DNA of 64,000 nucleotides from Flavobacterium sp. JAS (GTDB lineage Bacteria; Bacteroidota; Bacteroidia; Flavobacteriales; Flavobacteriaceae), in the NCBI RefSeq assembly GCF_020991455.1, contig NZ_JAJMOX010000004.1, positions 124,001 through 188,000 of the forward strand, in the 5' to 3' direction. Shown in pieces: positions 32,475-41,363 of the stretch (the first letter of the stretch is position 1; every line of letters begins with the position of its first letter). A program made the position numbers and the translations under genes. The notes under the pieces are model-generated. The model worked only from the letters and a program-made list of their open reading frames with translations, was not told where the DNA came from and searched no databases.

Positions 32475-34592
32475 TTATTTTTTTACTAAGTCGGCAAGAA
32501 TTTCAATTTCTCTTTCCGAAGCATTTTTTGGTGGATTTGAATTTAATTTTAAAATTTCTTCTTCAAATTGATTTCTGAAACTTTCATTTTCTAAATCTCT
32601 TAAATTCAAAAGTGCTTTAGATCGAACATAAGTAGATTCACTTCTAAGAGACATTGTATATAATTTTTTAATATCGTCTTCTTCAAAATCAGCAGATTTC
32701 AAAATTGAATATTTCAAAATAAATTGAGCAAACAACAACGAACCTTTATTATTGTTAATATTCTTCTTTAATGAATTTTGTAATAAAGAAAAACTTGAAA
32801 CATTTTTGATGCTCTCCCCTATTGCACTTTCAATTGCAATACGTTCTGCTTTTGTTTCAGCTTTAAAATATTTATTGATGTCTTTTAAAGAATTATTGAT
32901 ACTGTTTTCTTCTTTTTTACCTTTTTCTTCCCATGCATCTTTTAATCCAACAGTTTTGTTAAACACTAATTTTGAAGCAGTTGAATCTTTATCAACAGTA
33001 AAATAGCCTAAACGTTGAAACTGAAATTTATCTTCGTTTTTAGCTGTTGATAAACTTGGTTCAACAAATCCTTTGATAACTTCTAATGAATTTGGATTCA
33101 CAAAATCTAAGAAATTTTTCTCTTTATAACTGTCCGGTGCTTCATCTGTAAACAAACGATCGTACATACGAACTTCTGCTTCAACTGCATGTTGAATAGA
33201 AACCCAATGTAGTGTTCCAGATACTTTTCTTTGACTTGCTTCTGTCCCACTTCCACTTAAAGAATCTGTATCATAAGTGACATGAATCTCTGTAATATTT
33301 CCTTCTGAATCTTTTATAACACTTTCACCTTTAATGATATAAGCATTTTTAAGACGTACTTCTTTTCCTAATGTCAAACGGAAAAATTTCGCAGGAGCTT
33401 CTTCAAGAAAGTCTTCTCTTTCTATATATAATTCTCTAGAAAATGGTACTTTTCTGAAACCTGCATTCTCATCTTCCTGATTATTTTCGGCTTCAAGCCA
33501 CTCCTCTTTTCCTTCTGGATAATTTGTAATTACCAATTTTACAGGATCTAAAACAGCCATTACACGAGGTGCAATTTTGTTCAAATCTTCACGAATACAA
33601 AATTCTAAAACCGATACATTTATCAAATTATCACGTTTTGCAATACCAATTGTGTTAGCAAAATTACGCAATGAAGCAGCTGTATAACCACGTCTTCTTA
33701 ATCCGGAAATTGTTGACATCCTAGGATCATCCCAACCGTTAACATGCTTTTCTTTAACTAGTTGCTGTAATTTTCTTTTACTAACAACAGTATGTGATAA
33801 GTTACGTCTTGCAAATTCTCTTTGCTTTGGACGTAGTTTATTATTGTCTAAAATCTGATCTAAAAACCAATCGTATAATTCACGGTGAGGCAAAAATTCA
33901 AGTGTACAAAATGAATGTGAAATCTCTTCTAAATAATCACTTTGTCCATGTGCCCAATCATACATTGGATAGATTTTCCAATCGTCTCCGGTTCTATGAT
34001 GATGTCTGTGCAAAATCCTGTACATGATAGGATCACGCATCAACATATTAGTAGATTTCATATCTATTTTTGCACGAAGAATATGAGTACCAGCCTCAAA
34101 TTCACCGTTTTTCATTCTTTCGAATAAATCTAAATTTTCTTCAACAGAACGATTTCTATACGGACTATCAGTTCCAACAGTCGATGGAGTTCCTTTTTGA
34201 ATCGCCATATCTTCAGAAGATTGACTATCAACATAAGCTTTATCTTTTTTAATTAATAAAACCGCCCAATCATACAATTGTTGGAAATAATCTGAAGCAT
34301 AACGTTCTTCTGCCCAGGTATACCCTAGCCATTCAACATCTTTTTTAATGGCGTCAACAAATTCCTGTTCTTCTTTTTCAGGATTTGTATCATCGAAACG
34401 TAAATTCACAGGAGATTGATAATCAATTCCTAAACCAAAATTTAATGCAATAGAACTTGCATGACCAATGTGTAAATAACCATTAGGTTCTGGTGGAAAA
34501 CGAAAATGAAGTTTATTTTGTGAAAGACCTGATTTAAGATCTTCTTCTATGATTTGTTCAATAAAATTGAGTGATTTCTCTTCTGATGCCAT
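32475..34592 (-). CDS. glnS: Glutaminyl-tRNA synthetase with C-terminal extension
   Basis: 705 aa; E. coli GlnRS is about 550. HIGH motif at 41-44 (PPEPNGYLHIGHASS), VVSKRKL at about 268 for the KMSKS loop, and the specificity region DPRMSTISGLRRRGYTAASL. Residues up to about 560 cover the catalytic core and anticodon-binding beta-barrels. The last 140 residues are helical (AERIAIESAIGESIKNVSSF, TYVRSKALLNLRDLENESFR). In other Bacteroidota this position often holds a YqeY-type domain, but here the match is not obvious by eye. A TATCTTTG element lies upstream. Confidence 0.95.
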   Translation of the reverse strand: MASEEKSLNFIEQIIEEDLKSGLSQNKLHFRFPPEPNGYLHIGHASSIALNFGLGIDYQSPVNLRFDDTNPEKEEQEFVDAIKKDVEWLGYTWAEERYASDYFQQLYDWAVLLIKKDKAYVDSQSSEDMAIQKGTPSTVGTDSPYRNRSVEENLDLFERMKNGEFEAGTHILRAKIDMKSTNMLMRDPIMYRILHRHHHRTGDDWKIYPMYDWAHGQSDYLEEISHSFCTLEFLPHRELYDWFLDQILDNNKLRPKQREFARRNLSHTVVSKRKLQQLVKEKHVNGWDDPRMSTISGLRRRGYTAASLRNFANTIGIAKRDNLINVSVLEFCIREDLNKIAPRVMAVLDPVKLVITNYPEGKEEWLEAENNQEDENAGFRKVPFSRELYIEREDFLEEAPAKFFRLTLGKEVRLKNAYIIKGESVIKDSEGNITEIHVTYDTDSLSGSGTEASQRKVSGTLHWVSIQHAVEAEVRMYDRLFTDEAPDSYKEKNFLDFVNPNSLEVIKGFVEPSLSTAKNEDKFQFQRLGYFTVDKDSTASKLVFNKTVGLKDAWEEKGKKEENSINNSLKDINKYFKAETKAERIAIESAIGESIKNVSSFSLLQNSLKKNINNNKGSLLFAQFILKYSILKSADFEEDDIKKLYTMSLRSESTYVRSKALLNLRDLENESFRNQFEEEILKLNSNPPKNASEREIEILADLVKK

Positions 34593-34611
34593 TATTTTAT
34601 AGTAATTTTAG

Positions 34612-34619
34612 CAAAGATA
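34612..34619 (-). promoter_or_regulatory. -7 element of the glnS promoter
   Basis: TATCTTTG on the minus strand, 19 bp before the start codon. Confidence 0.55.
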
Positions 34620-34626
34620 AAAAAAA

Positions 34627-34691
34627 GGTTTCAGGTTTCAGGTTTAAAGTTACTTAACTAGCATTAAACCTGAAACTTTAAACTTTAAACA
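34627..34691. repeat. Partly inverted repeat with GGTTTCA units
   Basis: GGTTTCAGGTTTCAGGTTTA at 34627 followed by the complement TTAAACCTGAAAC near 34663, between divergent glnS and folB. Confidence 0.6.
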
Positions 34692-34699
34692 ATAAGAAA

Positions 34700-35059
34700 A
34701 TGGGAGTTATAAAATTAAAAAACATTCGCACTTTTTCATACCACGGATGTTTAATTGAAGAAGGAAAAATTGGATCTGATTATACTGTAGATCTAAAAAT
34801 TAAAGCAAATTTACAGAAATCAGCTCAAACTGATCATTTATTAGACACGGTCGATTATGTACATTTAAACAAAATTGTTGAAGAAGAAATGGCAATTCGT
34901 TCGCATTTATTAGAACATGTTGCTAAAAGAATCAATATTCGTGTCTTGGCAGAGATCGAAACTGTAGAAAAAACGACTGTTTGGGTTTCTAAAATAAATC
35001 CTCCTATAGGTGGTGATGTTGAAACAGTTACTATAAAAATGACAGAAACCAGAAAGTAA
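34700..35059 (+). CDS. folB: Dihydroneopterin aldolase
   Basis: 119 aa. FolB converts dihydroneopterin to 6-hydroxymethyl-dihydropterin in folate synthesis. Family marks: KLKNIRTFSYHGCLIEEGKI (catalytic-region Tyr and HGxxxxE), DTVDYVHLNKIVEEEM, and HLLEHVAKRI, with VWVSKINPPIGGDVETVTIK near the end. The length is normal. It is divergent from glnS and followed by a tRNA-Cys gene. Confidence 0.94.
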   Translation: MGVIKLKNIRTFSYHGCLIEEGKIGSDYTVDLKIKANLQKSAQTDHLLDTVDYVHLNKIVEEEMAIRSHLLEHVAKRINIRVLAEIETVEKTTVWVSKINPPIGGDVETVTIKMTETRK

Positions 35060-35153
35060 ATCTTTCAAATAAAAAGGTAATTTTTTAAAATAGTTACTTT
35101 TAAAGTTTTGAAATTTAAAGATTTTAGTTACTTTTGCCATCCGTTCAAGTAAT

Positions 35154-35224
35154 GGCGTCGTGGCCGAGCGGCTAGGCTGGGCTCTGCAAAAGCTCCTACT
35201 CCGGTTCGAATCCGGACGATGCCT
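35154..35224 (+). tRNA. tRNA-Cys (GCA)
   Basis: 71 nt. Acceptor GGCGTCG / CGATGCC (one G-U), D arm GCC/GGC, anticodon stem GGGCT/AGCTC with loop CTGCAAA (anticodon GCA), T arm TCCGG-TTCGAAT-CCGGA, discriminator U as expected for Cys. CCA is not encoded. Confidence 0.96.
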
Positions 35225-35225
35225 C

Positions 35226-35258
35226 AAAAACCTTCAAAGCAATTTGAAGGTTTTTTTT
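35226..35258 (+). terminator. tRNA-Cys terminator
   Basis: Perfect stem AAAAACCTTCAAA / TTTGAAGGTTTTT with loop GCAA. Confidence 0.93.
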
Positions 35259-35296
35259 ATGTTTAATTTTTTGAAAAAATTAGATAAAGATTTACG

Positions 35297-35312
35297 TTCA
35301 AATCCGGACGAT
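35297..35312 (+). repeat. Partial copy of the tRNA-Cys T arm
   Basis: TTCAAATCCGGACGAT matches 35205-35220 in tRNA-Cys at 15 of 16 bases, in the same orientation 92 bp further on. Confidence 0.65.
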
Positions 35313-35370
35313 ATTTATAGAAAAGATACAAAAATGTTTTTTTTTTATGTACTTAATTTTCCACAATATT

Positions 35371-35468
35371 GTCATTTCGACGGAGGAGAAATCCTCGTAA
35401 GTAACTCCGCAACGAAAATCCAATCTTTGTCGAGCTTCTTGCGAGGATTTCTCCTCCGTCGAAATGAC
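35371..35468. repeat. Hairpin-forming dispersed repeat, copy 2
   Basis: Perfect 27-bp arms (35371-35397 and 35442-35468). The centre shares ACTCCGCAA and CCAATCTTTGTCGA with copy 1 at 20685-20783. Confidence 0.88.
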
Positions 35469-35489
35469 AAACTTTGCTTTTAAGCATAA

Positions 35490-35518
35490 AAAAAACCTCT
35501 CAAATTGAGAGGTTTTAA
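35490..35518. terminator. Terminator downstream of the LysE gene
   Basis: Stem AAAACCTCTCA / TGAGAGGTTTT. It is symmetric, so it can act on both strands. Confidence 0.8.
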
Positions 35519-35541
35519 TTTATATCTTCAGTTGTTAACAA

Positions 35542-36219
35542 CTACTTTTCAATCTTCTCAAAAGCGTTTTTAACCATTTCTTTTTCTTTTGGAAACCAAC
35601 CCTGGATCATTAAAACAAGACCAAAAATCATTAAAACAATACTAATTACTTTTTTAATTTTTAAAATATTAGTTGGTGTCATTTTAGATTTTAACTGTTT
35701 GGCTAATAATATTTTAATACAATCAACTACCAAATAAGTAATAATAACTGCAGTAAAAAAAGTAAACATTCTTGTATTTTGCATCTCTAATTTTGGTCCT
35801 ACAGAGATAATAACTGCTAACCAAAAACCAAGTACACCAATGTTAATAACGTTCAATAAAAAGCCTTTTACAAACAAACTAGCGTAGTTTCTTTTAATAA
35901 TGTCACGATCAATTTCTTCGTCATTAATTTTTTCTTCTTTCTTTAATTTTACGAAAGAAATAATACCATAAGCCAGCATAATAATACCGCCAAAAATAAA
36001 GAGTGCCGGTTTATCTTTTAAACTCTGAATAAGTCTGTAACTTCCTAAATAAGCGATTGCTATAAAAAAAATATCACCTAACACTACTCCAAGATCAAAG
36101 ACTAATGCAGCTCTAAATCCTTTTGTAATACTGGTTTCAAGTAGTATAAAAAATACTGGACCTACCATAAAACTTAAAAAAAGTCCCCATGGCAGTCCAG
36201 CCAAAATATCATTTATCAT
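35542..36219 (-). CDS. LysE family exporter
   Basis: 225 aa with six hydrophobic helices. The N-terminus LPWGLFLSFMVGPVFFILLE with TSITKGFRAALVFDLGVVLG is the LysE/RhtB pattern (GPVFF, GFRAA...GxxxGD). A charged cytoplasmic loop (KKEEKINDEEIDRDIIKRN) lies near residue 95. Such proteins export amino acids or related metabolites by proton exchange; the substrate is unknown. It is downstream of the DUF2807 gene (14 bp apart), so co-transcription is likely. Confidence 0.9.
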   Translation of the reverse strand: MINDILAGLPWGLFLSFMVGPVFFILLETSITKGFRAALVFDLGVVLGDIFFIAIAYLGSYRLIQSLKDKPALFIFGGIIMLAYGIISFVKLKKEEKINDEEIDRDIIKRNYASLFVKGFLLNVINIGVLGFWLAVIISVGPKLEMQNTRMFTFFTAVIITYLVVDCIKILLAKQLKSKMTPTNILKIKKVISIVLMIFGLVLMIQGWFPKEKEMVKNAFEKIEK

Positions 36220-36233
36220 TCAAATACAATTTG

Positions 36234-36902
36234 TTATTTTACTTCTTCGATTTTACCTCCAAAGACTGTTTTTTGATTAATTTGTTTCGGTTTTCCATAA
36301 ATGTAAATAGAGCCTCCTGCGCTTACTTTTGCATCTACAAGGGTAGAAGCATTCACATCTGCTTTTCCGCCCGCAGAAACGCTTACAGTAGTTTGAGACG
36401 TGTTTAATTTACTAGCTAATAAATATCCTCCCGCACCTAAACTTGCATCCTGATTTGCCGCTTTACCGTACAAAGTTATAGAACCTCCTGAAACTGAACT
36501 TACTTTTAGTTTATCAACATCTAAATTAGCATCAATTGTTCCCCCTTCCTGAGCACTTACTTTAAATGAAGTAGCTTTTATAGCTTCTTTACTAGTAACA
36601 TTTGCACCTTCGTTAACATCAATAAGTTCTAAATGTTTATAATACACGGTAATATCAAGATCATTTCCTGATAATAGTTTTGGAAAAGGCATTCTTAGTT
36701 TTAATAAACCTTTCTTGTTAACAACTTCAACTTCTGCTTCACGAGCACCTTTAATTACAATCTTATTCTCTGAAGACTGGACTAATTTTACACTTAATTT
36801 ATCAAACACTTTAACGGAATCAAAATCACCTAATTCTTTGGTTACCTGACCAAAAGACATCTGAACAAATAAAATTGCAGCTCCAATAATTAACTTTTTC
36901 AT
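36234..36902 (-). CDS. DUF2807 (head GIN domain) secreted protein
   Basis: 222 aa with a signal peptide (MKKLIIGAAILFVQMSFGQ). The mature part is a repetitive beta-structure: SVKVFDKLSVKLVQSSENKI, then VSAQEGGTIDANLDVDKLKV, SVSGGSITLYGKAANQDASL and VSAGGKADVNAS, typical of the DUF2807 auto-transporter-like fold with stacked Gly/Ala turns. Function unknown, probably periplasmic or surface. It lies between rnr and the LysE gene on the same strand. Confidence 0.88.
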   Translation of the reverse strand: MKKLIIGAAILFVQMSFGQVTKELGDFDSVKVFDKLSVKLVQSSENKIVIKGAREAEVEVVNKKGLLKLRMPFPKLLSGNDLDITVYYKHLELIDVNEGANVTSKEAIKATSFKVSAQEGGTIDANLDVDKLKVSSVSGGSITLYGKAANQDASLGAGGYLLASKLNTSQTTVSVSAGGKADVNASTLVDAKVSAGGSIYIYGKPKQINQKTVFGGKIEEVK

Positions 36903-36925
36903 ACTTTTATTTTTTAATTAAACCT

Positions 36926-39106
36926 CTATTCTGCTCTTCTTAAAAAATGAAAATCTAATTGTTTTTTAACTAAATCAGCATTTTTTACTTTTACGTAAAT
37001 TTCATCTCCTAATTGTAATACACTGTTTGAAGTTGCTCCAACCAAAGCATATTGCTTTTCATCGAAAGTATAATAATCATCTTTGATTTCTCTGATTCTT
37101 ACCATTCCTTCACATTTATTAGAAACAATTTCAACATAAATTCCCCACTCAGTAACTCCAGAAATAACTCCAAGGAATTCTTCATTCTGGTGATCCTGCA
37201 TGTATTTAACCTGCATGTATTTAATACTATCTCGTTCAGCATTAGTTGCTAAACCTTCCATATTTGAACAATGTAAACACTTTGTTTCATAAACTTCTTC
37301 ATCTACAGAAGCGCCATTATCTAAATAATATTGCAGCAATCTGTGTACCATAACGTCTGGATAACGACGAATTGGCGAAGTAAAATGACTGTAATAATCA
37401 AAAGCTAATCCGTAATGACCAATATTATCTGTCGAATATTTGGCTTTACTCATACTTCTAATAGCAAGAGTATCAATTAGATTTTGTTCTTTTTTACCAT
37501 TAACTTCTTCCATCAAAGCGTTCAATGATTTCGAAATATCTCCTTTGTTTCTAAAATCTATTTTATAACCAAATTTAGCAATTACAGCTTGCATCGCAAT
37601 TAATTTGTCTTCGTTTGGTTCATCGTGAATTCTGTAAACAAATGTTTTCTTTTGTTTACCAATGTATTCAGCCACTTTTCTGTTAGCCAAAAGCATGAAT
37701 TCTTCAATAAGATGATTGGCATCTTTTGAAATTTTAAAGTAAACTCCTTCTGGTTCACCTTCAGCATCCAGATTGAATTTTACTTCCACTTTATCAAAAG
37801 AAATAGCACCATTTGCCATTCTTTTCTTTCTTAAAATCTTAGCTAATTCATCTAATTTTAAAGTTGCATCTACAATTTCATCTGAAACAACATAAGATTC
37901 TCCGGTAATCGAAATATCAACTGGAATCGTATTGTCTTTTGTTTCAATGATATATTGCGCTTCTTCATAAGCAAATCGTTGATCTGAATAAATTACTGTT
38001 CTACCAAACCATTGGTTAATAACTTGTGAAGTTGGTGAAACTTCGAATATTGCCGAGAATGTATATTTCTCTTCATTTGGACGTAATGAACATGCAAAAT
38101 TAGATAAAACTTCCGGAAGCATTGGCACTACTCTATCTACTAAATAAACCGAAGTTGCACGTTGATAAGCTTCATCGTCTAAGATTGTTCCTTCTTCTAG
38201 ATAGTACGAAACGTCAGCAATGTGGATTCCGATTTCATAGTTTCCGTTCTCTAATTTTTTAAAAGACAAGGCATCATCAAAATCTTTTGCATCTTTTGGA
38301 TCTATCGTAAACGTAAGTGTATCACGCATATCTCGACGCTTTGCAATCTCTGATTCCTGAATCGAAGTATCTATTTTTTGAGCATAAGCCTCTACTTCTA
38401 TCGGAAAATCTGACGGCAAACCATATTCGGCCAAAATAGCATGAATCTCAGTATTATGTTCTCCTGGTTTTCCTAAAACTCTAATCACAGATCCAAACGG
38501 ACTATCAGCTCTTTTTGGCCAATCTTCAATGGTAACTAAAACAACATCACCATTTTCTGCTTCTCCAATTTTATCTTTTGGAATAAAAATATCGGTATAC
38601 ATTTTAGGATTTGCGGTAGATACAAAAGCAAAATTTGCCTGAATATCTATAACTCCAACAAAGTCTGTTTTGTTTCTTTCTATAACTTCAATAACTTCAC
38701 CTTCAGGTCTTTTACCTTTTCTACGGTTATAAACATAAACCTTTACTTTGTCTTTATCTAAAGCACGGTTTAAGTTATTGGTCGGGATAAAAACATCTTC
38801 GGTAAACTCGTCACAAATAAAATATGCCGTTTTTCTGCTCGTCATATCAATTGTTCCTTCGTAATAATCCTGACTAATAGCTTTGATTAAATATTTACCC
38901 GGTTCTGATTCTATAATCTTTTTTGAAGCAGCCAGAATTTTTAAATCTTTTATAATCTGATTTCTGCTTTTTGTATCATCAAGTTCTAACTTTGCTCCTA
39001 TTTGTTTGTAGTTGAATGCTTTATTTGGGCTTTGCGATAAAATTTTTACTATTTTACTTGAGAAATCTTTCTCATTTTTTATCGGCTTTCTAATTTTCTT
39101 ACTCAT
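36926..39106 (-). CDS. rnr: Ribonuclease R
   Basis: 726 aa. A 3'-5' exoribonuclease that degrades structured RNA. In order: N-terminal winged helix (about 1-75), cold-shock domains (to about 230), the RNB catalytic domain with TIDPKDAKDFDDALSFK (metal-binding aspartates) and SYYLEEGTILDDEAYQRATS, then YSHFTSPIRRYPDVMVHRLL, and a C-terminal S1 domain (about 640-726). The length is close to the family. It is the first gene of a leftward unit with the DUF2807 and LysE genes. Confidence 0.96.
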   Translation of the reverse strand: MSKKIRKPIKNEKDFSSKIVKILSQSPNKAFNYKQIGAKLELDDTKSRNQIIKDLKILAASKKIIESEPGKYLIKAISQDYYEGTIDMTSRKTAYFICDEFTEDVFIPTNNLNRALDKDKVKVYVYNRRKGKRPEGEVIEVIERNKTDFVGVIDIQANFAFVSTANPKMYTDIFIPKDKIGEAENGDVVLVTIEDWPKRADSPFGSVIRVLGKPGEHNTEIHAILAEYGLPSDFPIEVEAYAQKIDTSIQESEIAKRRDMRDTLTFTIDPKDAKDFDDALSFKKLENGNYEIGIHIADVSYYLEEGTILDDEAYQRATSVYLVDRVVPMLPEVLSNFACSLRPNEEKYTFSAIFEVSPTSQVINQWFGRTVIYSDQRFAYEEAQYIIETKDNTIPVDISITGESYVVSDEIVDATLKLDELAKILRKKRMANGAISFDKVEVKFNLDAEGEPEGVYFKISKDANHLIEEFMLLANRKVAEYIGKQKKTFVYRIHDEPNEDKLIAMQAVIAKFGYKIDFRNKGDISKSLNALMEEVNGKKEQNLIDTLAIRSMSKAKYSTDNIGHYGLAFDYYSHFTSPIRRYPDVMVHRLLQYYLDNGASVDEEVYETKCLHCSNMEGLATNAERDSIKYMQVKYMQDHQNEEFLGVISGVTEWGIYVEIVSNKCEGMVRIREIKDDYYTFDEKQYALVGATSNSVLQLGDEIYVKVKNADLVKKQLDFHFLRRAE

Positions 39107-39302
39107 ATATCTTTTCTTAAAAAGTTAAAATTACAAATAAGATATCAGATTATAGATTTTAACAAATAAATTATTAAAAAAATAACTTTCAAAAGTAGAT
39201 ATTTATTGATTTTCATAGGTCATTTGTAATTCGCATATTTAAATTAGTGCAAGCAACAAATTTTAGTAATACTCATTTCGTATCTTTACTAAAAGACCTT
39301 TT

Positions 39303-39536
39303 ATGGAAACCTTTAAAACCATTGCAATATTCAATTATCAGCACGAAACAGTTGTTCTGAAACACTTATTAGAGCAAGAGGAAATCCCATATTATTTTGA
39401 AAACGAAATGACGCTTTCAGTCGTTCCAATGTATACTTCGGCGCTGGGTGGAATTAAACTTAAAATTCATCCAAACGATTTCGAAGAAGTTCAGCGAATT
39501 CTGGACAATCTTAATAACCCTCTCAAAATTGTTTAA
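39303..39536 (+). CDS. DUF2007-like small protein
   Basis: 77 aa. METFKTIAIFNYQHETVVLK then LLEQEEIPYYFENEM and GGIKLKIHPNDFEEVQRILD match the ferredoxin-like DUF2007 fold, annotated in some databases as a putative signal-transducing protein. The role is unknown. It is a single gene, with the long AT-rich gap behind it. Confidence 0.78.
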   Translation: METFKTIAIFNYQHETVVLKHLLEQEEIPYYFENEMTLSVVPMYTSALGGIKLKIHPNDFEEVQRILDNLNNPLKIV

Positions 39537-40259
39537 ACCATTCTATTTTTCAATTTAAAAAAATTAATTTTCTTTTTAAACTTTCAAAGTTGTCAACATA
39601 TATTAAATACAACAAAAAGAAAAATTTAAATTAAATTAATTTTTGGTTGTTATTATAGCTTGTTAATATGTCATATAAATTTATTTTTAAAAGTATTGAA
39701 ATGAAGTTTCTCTTAGTTATCTTGAGTTATCAACATACTTATATTTAGTTAAACGATTAATTTATAAGACTTTTTGTATTTTAATTAACAACGGTTGACA
39801 ACTAAAAATGAATTGATTTTGTAGATAAGTTAGTATGTTGATTTTTGTTGAAAATGGCATTTTTGATATTGATAACTTTTCTAAAAATTCATGAAACTTT
39901 ATTAGGTTATTTCATTCCGGTTTTGGATTAGGTTTTTTTTTGACACAACCAAAAAAAACTTCTAATTTTCTATCTTAACTTATTAACAAATTATGTTAAC
40001 TTAAAGTTAACTGAATATCAACTAATTAGGTTTTAGTATTAACATTTTAAAATTTTAACAAAATATATGTTTATTTCTAATTGATCCTCAGATAATTATA
40101 GAGATATTAAAATTGTTAATAACGCTAAGATTTTGATATAAAGCTATTTGCAAAAACGTTTAATTTAACCGCAAAGAGCGCCAAGATTTACGCAAAGTTA
40201 ATAAAGTTTGAATCTACTATATATGTATTAATCTGTGGAAAAAGATCTCCAAGTTTTTA

Positions 40260-40342
40260 GCCACGAATTTCACGAATGTACACGAATTCTATTTTAAAAG
40301 TTGAAAAGGAAAAAATTAGTGATAATTCGTGAAATTCGTGGC
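40260..40342. repeat. Inverted repeat of the CCACGAATT type
   Basis: Perfect 18-bp arms GCCACGAATTTCACGAAT (40260-40277) and complement (40325-40342). It belongs with the repeats at 5878, 9057 and 10614. Confidence 0.85.
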
Positions 40343-40360
40343 AAACATTTTTTAATTGAT

Positions 40361-40368
40361 TAAATTTG
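40361..40368 (+). promoter_or_regulatory. -7 element of the rpiB promoter
   Basis: TAAATTTG, 26 bp before the rpiB ATG and directly after the inverted repeat. Confidence 0.5.
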
Positions 40369-40394
40369 CACAACACAACTAAATAGTATTTACA

Positions 40395-40826
40395 ATGAAA
40401 ATTTCGATAGGAAACGACCACGCAGGACCAGATTACAAAAAAGCAATCGTTGCGATGCTTAAAGCAAAAGGATATGAAGTAACCAATTACGGAACAGATT
40501 CTGAAGATTCTGTTGATTATCCGGATTATGGTCACCCGGTTGCAAATGATGTATCTGAAGGCAAAGCTGATTTTGGAATCGTAATCTGCGGAAGCGGAAA
40601 CGGAATTGCAATGACTGTTAATAAACATCCAAAGGTTAGAGCCGGTTTATGCTGGACTAAAGAAATTGCTTATTTAACCCGTTTGCATAATGATGCTAAT
40701 ATTGTGAGTATTCCGGCGCGTTTTACATCGATTCCGCAAGCAGTAGAAATTGTTGAAACGTTTTTAACAACTGCTTTTGAAGGTGGAAGACACCAAAACA
40801 GAGTGAATAAAATAGCTTGTTCGTAA
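40395..40826 (+). CDS. rpiB: Ribose 5-phosphate isomerase B
   Basis: 143 aa. RpiB interconverts ribose 5-phosphate and ribulose 5-phosphate in the pentose phosphate pathway. Marks: MKISIGNDHAGPDYKKAIV, YGTDSEDSVDYPDYG (substrate loop), and VICGSGNGIAMTVNKHPKVR with the catalytic Cys-region. The length is typical. It has its own promoter and a hairpin afterwards. Confidence 0.95.
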   Translation: MKISIGNDHAGPDYKKAIVAMLKAKGYEVTNYGTDSEDSVDYPDYGHPVANDVSEGKADFGIVICGSGNGIAMTVNKHPKVRAGLCWTKEIAYLTRLHNDANIVSIPARFTSIPQAVEIVETFLTTAFEGGRHQNRVNKIACS

Positions 40827-40869
40827 AAAGTCAAAAAAAAACGGGTGCTTCGCACCTATAAATAAACAC

Positions 40870-40902
40870 ACCGGGCGGATTTTTAAAATTCATCCGGTTT
40901 TT
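40870..40902 (+). terminator. rpiB terminator
   Basis: Imperfect stem CCGGGCGGATTTTT / TTCATCCGG followed by a T-run. Confidence 0.6.
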
Positions 40903-40977
40903 TATTTAATAACTTTAAAATCAGTTGATTGTATTTTTAAATTTGGCCTATTTTGAAGTTATTAACAATGAAAATGT

Positions 40978-41247
40978 TTATATTTTACGGGTTAATTTCA
41001 GATAAATCAATACAATTTGAAGTAAAAGAATTATTCCAAATTTTATAATAAAAGAAGATTTACTCGTTTTATGTCTAAACGATAACATTGCTAACAATAA
41101 ACCAACAGAACCACCAAAAAAAGCTGTCGCAAATAGTGTATTTTCTGGGATTCTTTGTTTATGTTTCACGGCTAGATATTTATCATATCCGGCTAAAACA
41201 AACGCAATGATATTTACAATAAAAAAATAGAGTAATAAAATTTCCAT
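40978..41247 (-). CDS. DUF1294 membrane protein
   Basis: 89 aa with two to three transmembrane helices. IAFVLAGYDKYLAVKHKQRI then PENTLFATAFFGGSVGLLLA and FRHKTSKSSFI match the DUF1294 family (conserved DK and RHKT residues). Function unknown. It is a single leftward gene between rpiB and tex. Confidence 0.9.
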   Translation of the reverse strand: MEILLLYFFIVNIIAFVLAGYDKYLAVKHKQRIPENTLFATAFFGGSVGLLLAMLSFRHKTSKSSFIIKFGIILLLQIVLIYLKLTRKI

Positions 41248-41363
41248 TAGGTAAAAATTAAAAACAAAGATATTATTTTAGCGGAATTATTGATAGATTT
41301 ATTATTTAGTTTTAACAAGTAAATTATATCATTTTACAATCAAGAAATTATCTCATTAAAAGT

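Larger units (their letters stand above)
39537..40394. other. 858-bp AT-rich gene-free region
   Basis: No plausible gene. It contains several degenerate TTATCAACA-like and GTTAAC motifs (for example near 39588, 39726 and 39870), a fragment ACCGCAAAGAGCGCCAAGAT near 40169 of the CCAC/CACAG repeat style, and the inverted repeat at 40260-40342. An origin-like function cannot be supported. Confidence 0.6.

Noticed and set aside
35160..35483. 107-aa frame overlapping tRNA-Cys
   Set aside because: It begins in the tRNA and reads through a terminator and a hairpin repeat.
39537..40394. Chromosomal replication origin
   Set aside because: DnaA-box-like motifs are degenerate (TTATCAACA type), there is no dnaA gene nearby, and AT-rich sequence makes such matches likely by chance.
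40257..40628. Leftward frame opposite rpiB
   Set aside because: Antisense to rpiB codons and to an inverted repeat, with no family resemblance.
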